Shown here: positions 1 through 6,484 of the stretch, in pieces
How positions within the stretch are numbered: the first letter of the stretch is position 1
Layout: every line of letters starts with the position of its first letter
Source of the DNA: Bacillota bacterium
GTDB lineage: Bacteria > Bacillota > Clostridia > Lachnospirales > Anaerotignaceae
Reading direction: 5' to 3'
Length of the DNA stretch: 6,783 bases
Assembly (NCBI GenBank): GCA_030526765.1
Contig: JAUNCB010000031.1
Span: forward strand, 2,264 to 9,046
Notes under the pieces: model-generated
What the model was told of the DNA's origin: nothing
Databases searched by the model: none
What the model saw: the letters and a program-made list of their open reading frames with translations, nothing else
Program-made: the position numbers and the translations under genes

Positions 1-1650
1 AGAACAGGCGGTATGAACAAAGCCCTGTCTATCGCATTCTCCGGCGGTGCAGTTATGGGTATGTGCGTAGTTGGTCTGGGACTTCTGGGTGTAGGCGCAA
101 TCTATGCGTTCACAGGCAATGCTGACATCCTGTTCGGTTTCTCTCTGGGTGCTTCCTCCATCGCGCTGTTTGGTCGTGTTGGCGGCGGTATTTACACAAA
201 AGCAGCCGACGTTGGTGCTGACCTGGTAGGTAAAGTAGAAGCAGGTATCCCTGAAGATGACCCTCGTAACCCTGCAGTTATCGCTGACAACGTAGGCGAC
301 AACGTAGGTGACGTAGCCGGTATGGGTGCCGACCTGTTCGAATCCTATGTTGGTTCCATCATCTCCGCAATCACACTGGGTCTGGTTTACTACAATGCAG
401 AAGGTGCGCTGTTCCCTCTGGTTCTGGCAGCGGCAGGTATCCTGTCTGCAATCATCGGTACTTTCTTTGTAAAAGGCGATGAAAATGCAAACCCTCACAA
501 AGCTCTGAAAACAGGTTCCTACACAGCAGCGGTTCTGGTTGCTATCGTATCCGTTGTACTGAGCCTGAAGCTGTTTGGCAACCCCAAAGCAGCAATCGCT
601 GTTATCGCTGGTCTGATCGTAGGTCAGCTGATCGGCTGGATCACAGAAGTTTACACATCCGGTGACTTCAGATCCGTTAAGAAAATTGCAGACCAGTCCG
701 AAACAGGTCCTGCTACAACAATCATCTCCGGTCTGGCAGTTGGTATGGAATCCACAGCGATCCCCATCATCCTGATCTGTATCGGTATCTACGTTGCTTA
801 CACAGTATGTGGTCTGTACGGTATCGCTCTGTCTGCAGTAGGTATGCTGGCAACAACAGGTATCACAGTAGCCGTTGACGCTTACGGCCCTATCGCTGAC
901 AATGCCGGCGGTATCGCTGAAATGTCCGGTCTGGATCACTCCGTAAGAAACATCACAGACAAACTGGACGCAGTTGGTAACACAACAGCTGCTATGGGTA
1001 AAGGTTTCGCGATCGGTTCTGCAGCTCTGACAGCTCTGGCGCTGTTCGTATCCTATGCAGAAGCAGTAAAACTGTCCGCAATCAACATGCTGGATCCTCG
1101 CGTAATCATCGGTCTGCTGATCGGTGGTATGCTGCCTTTCCTGTTCTCCGCATTCACAATGCAGTCTGTAGGTAAAGCAGCGTTCGAAATGATCGAAGAA
1201 GTTAGACGTCAGTTCCGTACTATCCCCGGCATCATGGAAGGTACAGGCAAACCTGACTACAAGAAATGTGTAGAAATCTCCACAACAGCAGCTCTGAAAG
1301 AAATGCTGGTTCCCGGTATCATGGCAGTTGCAGCTCCTCTGGTAGTTGGTCTGCTGCTGGGCGTTGGCGCTCTGGGCGGTCTGCTGGCTGGTGCTCTGGT
1401 AACAGGTGTTATGATGGCGATCTTCATGTCCAATGCCGGCGGTGCATGGGATAATGCGAAGAAATACATCGAAGAAGGCCACCACGGCGGTAAAGGTTCC
1501 GATGCACACGCTGCAGCGGTTATCGGTGACACAGTTGGTGACCCCTTCAAAGATACTTCCGGTCCTTCCATCAACATCCTGATCAAACTGATGACAGTTG
1601 TATCTCTGGTATTTGCTCCTCTGTTCCTGGCAGTTGGCGGCATCCTGTAA
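1..1650 (+). CDS. hppA: K+-dependent ion-translocating membrane pyrophosphatase (5'-truncated by window edge)
   Basis: Integral membrane enzyme (EC 7.1.3.1 / 7.2.3.1 class) that hydrolyses cytoplasmic pyrophosphate and pumps Na+ and/or H+ across the membrane. The reading frame is open from base 1; the ATG at 13 is internal, because RTGG precedes it in frame and the family is usually about 650-720 residues while 549 are present here. The N-terminal helices are therefore missing. The substrate-site signature is clear: [18 protein letters not shown], then DDPRNP at 256-273 and the DNVGDNVGD aspartate cluster at 286-312. A second Asp/Lys cluster, [15 protein letters not shown], lies near the C-terminus (about 1525-1569). 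[10 protein letters not shown] (976-1005) has Ala (988-990) and Gly (997-999) where K+-independent enzymes carry Lys and Thr, so this belongs to the K+-dependent class. The gating glutamate in ITEVYTS is at 646-648. Whether Na+, H+ or both are pumped cannot be settled here. Codon use is strongly biased (CTG Leu, ACA Thr, TCC Ser), suggesting high expression. It ends at TAA 1648-1650, followed by a terminator. Confidence 0.97.
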   Translation, partial: RTGGMNKALSIAFSGGAVMGMCVVGLGLLGVGAIYAFTGNADILFGFSLGASSIALFGRVGGGIYTKAADVGADLVGKVEAGIPEDDPRNPAVIADNVGDNVGDVAGMGADLFESYVGSIISAITLGLVYYNAEGALFPLVLAAAGILSAIIGTFFVKGDENANPHKALKTGSYTAAVLVAIVSVVLSLKLFGNPKAAIAVIAGLIVGQLIGWITEVYTSGDFRSVKKIADQSETGPATTIISGLAVGMESTAIPIILICIGIYVAYTVCGLYGIALSAVGMLATTGITVAVDAYGPIADNAGGIAEMSGLDHSVRNITDKLDAVGNTTAAMGKGFAIGSAALTALALFVSYAEAVKLSAINMLDPRVIIGLLIGGMLPFLFSAFTMQSVGKAAFEMIEEVRRQFRTIPGIMEGTGKPDYKKCVEISTTAALKEMLVPGIMAVAAPLVVGLLLGVGALGGLLAGALVTGVMMAIFMSNAGGAWDNAKKYIEEGHHGGKGSDAHAAAVIGDTVGDPFKDTSGPSINILIKLMTVVSLVFAPLFLAVGGIL

Positions 1651-1675
1651 TTGATACTTCCAATCATAAAAAGAA

Positions 1676-1707
1676 AAGGCGGTCTTGTAAAAGACCGCCT
1701 TATTTTT
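1676..1707 (+). terminator. Intrinsic terminator of hppA
   Basis: A perfect 11-bp stem (AAGGCGGTCTT 1676-1686 with AAGACCGCCTT 1691-1701) closes a GTAA loop and is followed by a T-rich run (TATTTTT, 1701-1707). It starts 25 nt after the hppA stop codon and points the same way, so hppA transcription should end here and ppdK is transcribed separately. Confidence 0.93.
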
Positions 1708-1708
1708 A

Positions 1709-2055
1709 TGTCTGAGAAGGAAAGGAGGGGATGAGGCAAGCGTGGGACATTTTTCGTCCAAATTTTTGCAAAAAATACAATTCCTGCTCTTGCGCAATGG
1801 GAGGATTTGGGTTAATCTTAAAGAAGAGGGTGCGATCCTCTTTGCACATGGGATGGGGAAAGCATGGATTTTTCGTCTGGGACGAATCTGAACCATCGTG
1901 GAATTTGCTGACCCGTCAAAAAAGAAGGATGCCGGTTTTTGGTAATCTCTCATAAATTTTCCTGGCAGGAAACAGATTACTTTCTGAAAAAATGGTGGGT
2001 TCGCCATGAGAAATGCCGTCTGTTATGAAAAATTGCTGAGAAAAGTCTGGAAATA
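1709..2055. other. Gene-poor 347-bp intergenic region with inverted and direct repeats
   Basis: No recognisable protein is encoded here. A 74-codon frame opens at ATG 1731, but the purine-rich AAAGGAGGGG (1721-1730) abuts that ATG with no spacing, the protein resembles nothing I know, and its codon use does not match the neighbours. A 49-codon frame from GTG 1742 to TGA 1889-1891 is equally unproven. What is visible is secondary structure: TTTTTGCAAAAA palindrome (1763-1774); TTCGTC/GACGAA hairpin (1872-1886); nested inverted repeats (1941-1981); and ATGGTG-GGTT-CGCCAT hairpin (1992-2007, one G-T wobble). The word ATTTTTCGTC occurs twice (1749-1758 and 1868-1877) and so does TGGGAC (1743-1748 and 1878-1883). 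None of the hairpins is followed by a U-tract. No good promoter was seen before 2056. Confidence 0.5.
1941..1981. repeat. Nested inverted repeats upstream of the ppdK promoter
   Basis: Outer arms GTAATCT (1942-1948) and AGATTAC (1974-1980) enclose a second perfect inverted repeat, TTTCCTG-G-CAGGAAA (1958-1972). In RNA this would be a hairpin with an asymmetric internal loop. As DNA the two palindromes could be protein-binding sites about 75 bp before the ppdK -35 element. There is no U-tract, so it is not an ordinary terminator. Function unknown. Confidence 0.5.
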
Positions 2056-2084
2056 TTGAGATTTCTATGCAAAACTGGTATAAT
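2056..2084 (+). promoter_or_regulatory. Sigma-A promoter of ppdK (extended -10)
   Basis: TTGAGA (2056-2061, 5 of 6 to consensus), a 17-bp spacer and a perfect TATAAT (2079-2084) preceded by TG at 2076-2077 plus one base, which makes an extended -10. The predicted start of transcription is near 2091, giving a leader of about 89 nt before the ppdK ATG. Confidence 0.88.
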
Positions 2085-2118
2085 TAAAAATGGATTGTTT
2101 TTGTAATAGAAGTATAGC

Positions 2119-2156
2119 ATTGGCTGTGCGCACAAAGACGAATTTTTACATCCAAT
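2119..2156 (+). promoter_or_regulatory. Palindrome within the ppdK leader
   Basis: A perfect 10-bp palindrome TGTGCGCACA (2125-2134) lies about 35 nt downstream of the predicted transcription start. It is flanked by the complementary words ATTGG (2119-2123) and CCAAT (2152-2156), so the leader RNA could fold, or a dimeric regulator could bind just inside the transcript. I do not recognise a known riboswitch or operator class. Confidence 0.3.
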
Positions 2157-2179
2157 ACATTTACAGGAGGTAATGTAAA

Positions 2180-4807
2180 ATGAGCAAAAAATATGTTTAT
2201 ATGTTCAGCGAAGGTAACGCTTCCATGAAAAACCTGCTTGGCGGTAAAGGTGCGAACCTGGCTGAAATGACAAATCTGGGCCTGCCCGTTCCTCACGGCT
2301 TCACAATTTCCACAGAAGCTTGTACAGAATACAACGAAGGCGGCAAAAAACTGACAGATGATATGATCGCACAGATCGAGGTTGCTCTGGGCAATCTGGA
2401 AGAACTGGCTGGCAAAAAGCTGGGCGATCCCGAAAATCCCCTGCTGGTTTCCGTTCGTTCCGGTGCAAGAGCATCCATGCCCGGTATGATGGATACTGTT
2501 CTGAACCTGGGTCTGAATGACGTTTCCGTAGAAGGTCTGGCTAAGAAAACAGATAACCCCAGATTTGCTTACGACTCCTACAGAAGATTTATCATGATGT
2601 TCGCAGACGTAGTAATCGGTGTATCCAAATCCAAATTCGAAAGAAGACTGGACGAATATAAAGAAGAAGTTGGCGCAAAATACGATACAGATCTGACAGC
2701 AGAAGACCTGAAAAAGGTAACAGCAATCTTCAAACAGATCTATCTGGATGACCAGGGTAAGGAATTCCCTCAGGATCCCAAGGAACAGCTTCTGGAAGCA
2801 GCAATGGCAGTATTCCGCAGCTGGGATAACCCTCGTGCATTCGTATACAGAAGAATGAACGATATCCCTTACAGCTGGGGTACAGCAGTAAACGTTCAGA
2901 TGATGGTATTCGGTAACATGGGTGATACATCCGGTACAGGTGTAGCGTTCACAAGAAATGCTGCAACAGGTGAAAAAGCAATGCTGGGTGAATACCTGGT
3001 TAATGCACAGGGTGAAGACGTTGTTGCCGGTGTTCGTACACCTAACCCCATTGCAAAACTGGCAGAAGATATGCCTAACGTATACGGCCAGTTCATGGAA
3101 ATCGCAAACAAACTGGAAAACCACTATAAAGATATGCAGGATATGGAATTCACCATTGAAGAAGGCAAACTGTTCTTCCTGCAGACAAGAAACGGTAAGA
3201 GAACAGCAAATGCTGCGCTGAGAATCGCTGTTGAAATGGTAGAAGAAGGTCTGATCACAACAGATGAAGCGCTGATGAGAGTAGAACCCAAACAGCTGGA
3301 TCAGCTGCTGCACCCTGCATTCGATCAGGCTGCGCTGAAGGCTGCAAAATCCATCGGTAAAGGTCTGCCCGCATCCCCCGGCGCTGCTGCGGGTAAAGTA
3401 TACTTCACAGCAGAAGAAGCAAAGGCTGCTGCAGAAGCAGGCGACAGAGTTATCCTGGTTCGTCTGGAAACATCCCCCGAAGATATCGAAGGTATGGCTG
3501 CATCTCAGGGTATCCTGACAGTACGCGGCGGTATGACATCCCACGCTGCAGTAGTAGCACGCGGTATGGGTACATGCTGTGTATCCGGCTGTGAAGAAAT
3601 CAAAATGAATGAAGAAGCAAAAACATTCACACTGGGCGGCATGACATTTGGCGAAGGCGACTACATCTCCTTGGATGGTTCCACAGGTAACATCTACGGC
3701 GAAGATATCCCTACAGTAGAAGCAGAAATCACAGGCAACTTTGAAACATTCATGGAATGGGCAGATGCAAAGAGAAGCCTGAAAGTAAGAACAAACGCTG
3801 ATACACCTCACGATGCACAGGTTGCAATCGACTTTGGTGCAGAAGGTATCGGCCTGACAAGAACAGAGCATATGTTCTTTGAAGCAGACAGAATCATGAA
3901 GTTCAGAAAGATGATCATGTCTGATACAGTAGAAGAAAGAGAAGCGGCACTGGATGGCATCGCACCTTTCCAGAAAGAAGACTTCAAAGGCATCTACAGA
4001 GCAATGAAAGAAAGACCTGTTACAATCCGTCTGCTGGATCCCCCTCTGCATGAATTCATGCCTAATACAGAGGAAGAATTTGCACAGCTGGCTGAAATGA
4101 CAGGCAAATCTGTAGAAGAACTGAAAATCAAAGCACGTGGTCTGCACGAACTGAACCCCATGATGGGTCACCGTGGCTGCCGTCTGGCTGTAAGCTACCC
4201 TGAAATCGCAAGAATGCAGGCAACAGCTATTATGGAAGCTGCTGTGGAAGTATCCGAAGAAGAAGGTATCAACATCGTTCCCGAAATCATGATCCCTCTG
4301 ATCGGTGAAATCAAAGAACTGAAATTCGTTAAGAATATCGTTGTAGAAGCAGTGGAAAAAGTATTCGAAGCAAAAGGCAGAAAACTGGAATATCTGGTTG
4401 GTACAATGATCGAAATCCCCAGAGCTGCACTGACAGCTGATGAGATCGCTACAGAAGCAGAATTCTTCTCCTTCGGTACAAACGACCTGACACAGATGAC
4501 ATTCGGTCTGTCCCGTGACGATGCTGGTAAGATCCTGTCTGACTACATCGACAAAAATATCTACGAAGTTGACCCTACAGCAAGACTGGACAGAACAGGC
4601 GTTGGTCTGCTGATGAAATGGGCAGTTGAAAAAGCAAAACCCGTTCGTCCCGACATTCACCTGGGTATCTGTGGTGAACACGGCGGCGACCCTTACTCCG
4701 TTGAATTCTGCCACCTGATCGGTCTGGATTATGTATCCTGTTCTCCTTACCGTGTGCCTATCGCAAGACTGGCAGCGGCTCAGGCACAGCTGCAGTTCCC
4801 CAGATAA
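2180..4807 (+). CDS. ppdK: Pyruvate, phosphate dikinase
   Basis: Cytoplasmic EC 2.7.9.1, interconverting pyruvate + ATP + Pi and PEP + AMP + PPi. At 875 aa it has the usual bacterial length and all three domains. The N-terminal ATP-grasp nucleotide domain (about 1-340) has GGKGANLAEM with K23, SVRSGARASMPGMMDT with R93, and E323 and R337. The swivelling phosphohistidine domain (about 390-510) has GGMTSHAAVVARGMG with catalytic H455. The C-terminal PEP/pyruvate barrel (about 535-870) has R561, R617, E745, N768 and C831 (in CGEHGGDP). From 323 onward these match the published C. symbiosum numbering exactly. T453, two residues before H455, is the position that PDRP-type kinases phosphorylate in other PPDKs, but no PDRP gene is adjacent. 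The start is set by AGGAGGT (2165-2171), 8 nt before the ATG. It has its own promoter, and no terminator lies directly after the stop. In anaerobes it often runs toward pyruvate and ATP; direction here is inference. Confidence 0.99.
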   Translation: MSKKYVYMFSEGNASMKNLLGGKGANLAEMTNLGLPVPHGFTISTEACTEYNEGGKKLTDDMIAQIEVALGNLEELAGKKLGDPENPLLVSVRSGARASMPGMMDTVLNLGLNDVSVEGLAKKTDNPRFAYDSYRRFIMMFADVVIGVSKSKFERRLDEYKEEVGAKYDTDLTAEDLKKVTAIFKQIYLDDQGKEFPQDPKEQLLEAAMAVFRSWDNPRAFVYRRMNDIPYSWGTAVNVQMMVFGNMGDTSGTGVAFTRNAATGEKAMLGEYLVNAQGEDVVAGVRTPNPIAKLAEDMPNVYGQFMEIANKLENHYKDMQDMEFTIEEGKLFFLQTRNGKRTANAALRIAVEMVEEGLITTDEALMRVEPKQLDQLLHPAFDQAALKAAKSIGKGLPASPGAAAGKVYFTAEEAKAAAEAGDRVILVRLETSPEDIEGMAASQGILTVRGGMTSHAAVVARGMGTCCVSGCEEIKMNEEAKTFTLGGMTFGEGDYISLDGSTGNIYGEDIPTVEAEITGNFETFMEWADAKRSLKVRTNADTPHDAQVAIDFGAEGIGLTRTEHMFFEADRIMKFRKMIMSDTVEEREAALDGIAPFQKEDFKGIYRAMKERPVTIRLLDPPLHEFMPNTEEEFAQLAEMTGKSVEELKIKARGLHELNPMMGHRGCRLAVSYPEIARMQATAIMEAAVEVSEEEGINIVPEIMIPLIGEIKELKFVKNIVVEAVEKVFEAKGRKLEYLVGTMIEIPRAALTADEIATEAEFFSFGTNDLTQMTFGLSRDDAGKILSDYIDKNIYEVDPTARLDRTGVGLLMKWAVEKAKPVRPDIHLGICGEHGGDPYSVEFCHLIGLDYVSCSPYRVPIARLAAAQAQLQFPR

Positions 4808-4838
4808 AAAGGTGCGGAAATAGAGGGGATATCCTTTG

Positions 4839-4882
4839 ATCTGCTGCGGCAGATAGTGAACAGCATAAAAACCGCTTAGCGG
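4839..4882 (+). other. Two small hairpins downstream of ppdK
   Basis: ATCTGC-TGCG-GCAGAT (4839-4854) and CCGC-TTA-GCGG (4872-4882) lie within 75 nt of the ppdK stop codon. Neither has a following T-run, so they are not convincing terminators. They may protect the 3' end of the ppdK message or be incidental. Confidence 0.3.
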
Positions 4883-4931
4883 CATGCATGATTACATAAG
4901 AGAATAGATCCCTTTGTTTTGACGTAATGAT

Positions 4932-4970
4932 GCCTCCCTGATGTTTATACCGTTGGGGAGGCTTTATTAT
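4932..4970 (+). terminator. Probable terminator of ppdK, first of two
   Basis: GCCTCCC (4932-4938) pairs with GGGAGGC (4956-4962) across a 17-nt loop (one further T-G pair is possible) and is followed by TTTATTAT. The long loop and interrupted T-tract make it a weaker terminator. It sits 124 nt after the ppdK stop and acts only on + strand transcripts, as the opposite side lacks a T-run. Confidence 0.65.
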
Positions 4971-4997
4971 AGGTGGATCGAAAATTGGATTACAATC

Positions 4998-5024
4998 AGA
5001 CACATCGGAAGATGTGTCTTTTTT
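4998..5024 (+). terminator. Strong intrinsic terminator, second of two after ppdK
   Basis: A perfect 9-bp stem AGACACATC (4998-5006) / GATGTGTCT (5011-5019) with a GGAA (GNRA-type) tetraloop, followed by six T (5019-5024). It isolates the downstream symporter from ppdK read-through. Confidence 0.88.
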
Positions 5025-5059
5025 GATAGGGGCGAAGAAGGATATTTTTGGGGAAATGA

Positions 5060-5074
5060 ATGAAACCGTTGAAA
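5060..5074 (+). promoter_or_regulatory. cre-like site overlapping the symporter -35
   Basis: ATGAAACCGTTGAAA matches the catabolite responsive element consensus WTGNAANCGNWNNCW at all but one fixed position (A where C is expected, 5073). It overlaps the -35 hexamer, where CcpA binding would repress. The match is short and imperfect, so this is a hypothesis. Confidence 0.35.
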
Positions 5075-5097
5075 AGTAAACATGATTCATGTAAAAT
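5069..5097 (+). promoter_or_regulatory. Sigma-A promoter of the symporter gene
   Basis: TTGAAA (5069-5074), a 17-bp spacer and TAAAAT (5092-5097), with transcription expected to start near 5104 and a leader of roughly 36 nt. Each hexamer has one mismatch to consensus. Confidence 0.7.
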
Positions 5098-5107
5098 AAA
5101 CATGAAT
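5077..5107. promoter_or_regulatory. Candidate operator: palindrome in the promoter spacer plus a repeated half-site
   Basis: ACATGA-T-TCATGT (5080-5092) is a perfect 13-bp interrupted palindrome filling the space between -35 and -10. Its left part, TAAACATGA (5077-5085), recurs exactly 20 bp (about two helical turns) later at 5097-5105, over the -10 and start site. This layout is typical of a repressor that blocks RNA polymerase. The regulator is not identifiable from the site. Confidence 0.5.
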
Positions 5108-5126
5108 TGATTTTATAAAATGAATT

Positions 5127-5133
5127 GGGAGGG
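5127..5133 (+). promoter_or_regulatory. Ribosome binding site fixing the symporter start
   Basis: GGGAGGG lies 6 nt before ATG 5140. The same frame also opens at TTG 5125, but that codon overlaps this ribosome binding site and has none of its own, so ATG 5140 is the start. Confidence 0.85.
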
Positions 5134-5139
5134 AAAATC

Positions 5140-6366
5140 ATGTCAAAAGAAAAGAAAAAAATACCCTTGGCGCTGTGGATCTTTACGGGTTTGGTGCTGG
5201 GTATCCTTGCGGGCTGTGCGCTGATGAAATCTCCGGAAATCGCAGTGAATTACATTAAGCCCTTTGGGACACTGTTCCTGAATCTGGTAAAATTCATTGT
5301 AGTACCCATTGTGCTGTTCTCTATTATGAGCGGTGTCATTTCCATGCGGGATATGCGTAAGGTTGGCAGCATCGGTATCAGAACGATTTTGTACTATATG
5401 TGTACAACGGCGGTGGCGGTGCTGATCGGTATGCTGCTGGCGAACCTGTTCAAAGGAAACTTCAGCCAGCTGGAAACATCCGATCTGGTATATGAAGCGG
5501 CTGCGGCACCCAGCTTCATTGATACCATTGTGAATATCTTCCCCAGCAATGCGGTTTCTCCTATGGTGAATGCAAATATGCTGCAGGTGATCGTGATCGC
5601 ACTGTTCTTTGGCTTCGGCACCATTGCAGTGGGAGAAAAGGGGAAAGCCTTTGCTGAATTTGTAGAAAGTGCAAATGCAGTTTCCATGTTTATTATGGAT
5701 GCCATTATTAAATTGAGCCCCATTGGTGTTTTCTGTCTGATCACACCTGTTGTGGCAGAAAATGGGCCGAAGATCCTGGGGGATCTGGCGATGGTTCTGG
5801 CTGTGGCTTATATTGCATATATCCTGCACATGGTGATCGTATATTCCGCAACAGTAAACGTGCTGAGCGGTCTGAACCCTCTGAAATTCTTCAAAGGTAT
5901 GATGCCTGCGATCATGATGGCATTCTCCAGTGCTTCTTCTGTGGGAACATTGCCCCTGAATCTGGAATGTGTACAGAAACTGGGAGCGAAAAAGGATGTG
6001 GCCAGCTTTGTGCTTCCGCTGGGTGCTACCATCAACATGGACGGTACGGCGATCTATCAGGGCGTTTGCGCGATCTTTATTGCAACCTGCTTTGGCATTG
6101 ATCTGACGCTGGGACAGCAGGTGACGATCGTTCTGACGGCGACGCTGGCATCTGTCGGCACAGCAGGTGTTCCCGGTGCGGGTATGATCATGCTGGCAAT
6201 GGTGCTGCAGAGTGTTGGTCTGCCTGTAGAAGGGATTGCTCTGGTAGCGGGGATAGATCGTATCTTTGATATGGGCCGTACTACGGTTAATATTACAGGG
6301 GATGCGGCCTGTGCACTGTGTGTTTCTAAAATGGAGGAAAAAAGACAGGCGGCAATTGCGAAATAA
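5140..6366 (+). CDS. Dicarboxylate/amino acid:cation symporter (DAACS, SLC1-like)
   Basis: Inner-membrane secondary transporter of the DctA/GltP/GltT family (TC 2.A.23), 408 aa, full length, moving an acidic amino acid or C4-dicarboxylate inward with Na+ and/or H+. After a short basic N-terminus (KEKKK) come hydrophobic segments of the trimerisation and transport core. The re-entrant loop HP1 reads SSASSVGTLP (263-272); TM7 has the cation-site NMDGT (299-303); HP2 has GTAGVPGAG (340-348); and TM8 has DRIFDMGRTTVNITGD (373-388). By alignment to archaeal GltPh, D377, R380, T381, N384 and D388 correspond to D394, R397, T398, N401 and D405. Arg at the R397 position usually accompanies substrates with a side-chain carboxylate, whereas neutral amino acid carriers lose it. 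The exact substrate and coupling ion remain open. It stands alone, with terminators on both sides and its own promoter. Codon use is clearly less biased than in hppA and ppdK, suggesting lower or conditional expression. Confidence 0.95.
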   Translation: MSKEKKKIPLALWIFTGLVLGILAGCALMKSPEIAVNYIKPFGTLFLNLVKFIVVPIVLFSIMSGVISMRDMRKVGSIGIRTILYYMCTTAVAVLIGMLLANLFKGNFSQLETSDLVYEAAAAPSFIDTIVNIFPSNAVSPMVNANMLQVIVIALFFGFGTIAVGEKGKAFAEFVESANAVSMFIMDAIIKLSPIGVFCLITPVVAENGPKILGDLAMVLAVAYIAYILHMVIVYSATVNVLSGLNPLKFFKGMMPAIMMAFSSASSVGTLPLNLECVQKLGAKKDVASFVLPLGATINMDGTAIYQGVCAIFIATCFGIDLTLGQQVTIVLTATLASVGTAGVPGAGMIMLAMVLQSVGLPVEGIALVAGIDRIFDMGRTTVNITGDAACALCVSKMEEKRQAAIAK

Positions 6367-6373
6367 ACAAACG

Positions 6374-6387
6374 TATTATATATAATA
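6374..6387. repeat. AT-only palindrome after the symporter stop
   Basis: TATTATATATAATA is a perfect 14-bp palindrome starting 8 nt after the stop codon. It contains a TATAAT (6381-6386) but the nearest -35-like word is 19 bp away and poor, so I do not call a promoter. Confidence 0.3.
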
Positions 6388-6406
6388 GAAGAAGGCTTTT
6401 ATGCAG

Positions 6407-6440
6407 AAAGGGATAAATCTGAGGGATTTATCCCTTTTTT
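6407..6440 (+). terminator. Intrinsic terminator of the symporter gene
   Basis: A perfect 13-bp stem AAAGGGATAAATC (6407-6419) / GATTTATCCCTTT (6425-6437) with a TGAGG loop, and a six-T run (6435-6440). It also insulates the promoter array that follows. Confidence 0.95.
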
Positions 6441-6484
6441 GCGGGAGGAGGGGTTCGCTGATGATCGCGTATAATAAGGAAGAG

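Noticed and set aside
13..15. ATG 13 as the hppA start
   Set aside because: The frame is open to base 1, RTGG directly precedes in frame, and about 100-170 family residues would be missing. The gene continues left of the window.
1801..1846. T-box-like word AGAGGGTGCG with CCTCTT
   Set aside because: The T-box core (AGGGTGGNACCGCG) is not matched, there is no terminator/antiterminator pair, and the next gene is not an aminoacyl-tRNA or amino acid gene. It is only a local 6-bp hairpin.
1731..1955. 74-codon + strand frame in the gap before ppdK
   Set aside because: The purine-rich stretch touches the ATG with no spacing, the protein has no recognisable family, and codon use is unlike the neighbours. 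Treated as noncoding.
2084..4885. 933-codon open frame on the minus strand across all of ppdK
   Set aside because: It is in exact codon register with ppdK and stays open only because ppdK lacks TTA, CTA and TCA. The product is Cys/Phe/His-rich with no domain, and ppdK itself carries every catalytic residue.
4919..4950. TTGACG followed by TTTATA as a promoter after ppdK
   Set aside because: The spacer is 19-20 bp and the supposed -10 is the loop of the first terminator.
5125..5139. Upstream TTG start for the symporter
   Set aside because: It would overlap the ribosome binding site GGGAGGG (5127-5133) that serves ATG 5140, and adds five residues not expected in the family.
5143..5829. 228-codon minus-strand frame inside the symporter gene
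   Set aside because: It is in register with the symporter codons and gives a His/Asn/Gln-rich product. The + strand gene has complete family motifs.
6470..6475. TATAAT before P1 as a fourth tandem promoter
   Set aside because: No -35-like hexamer at 15-19 bp upstream; that stretch is GGAGGAGGGG-like.
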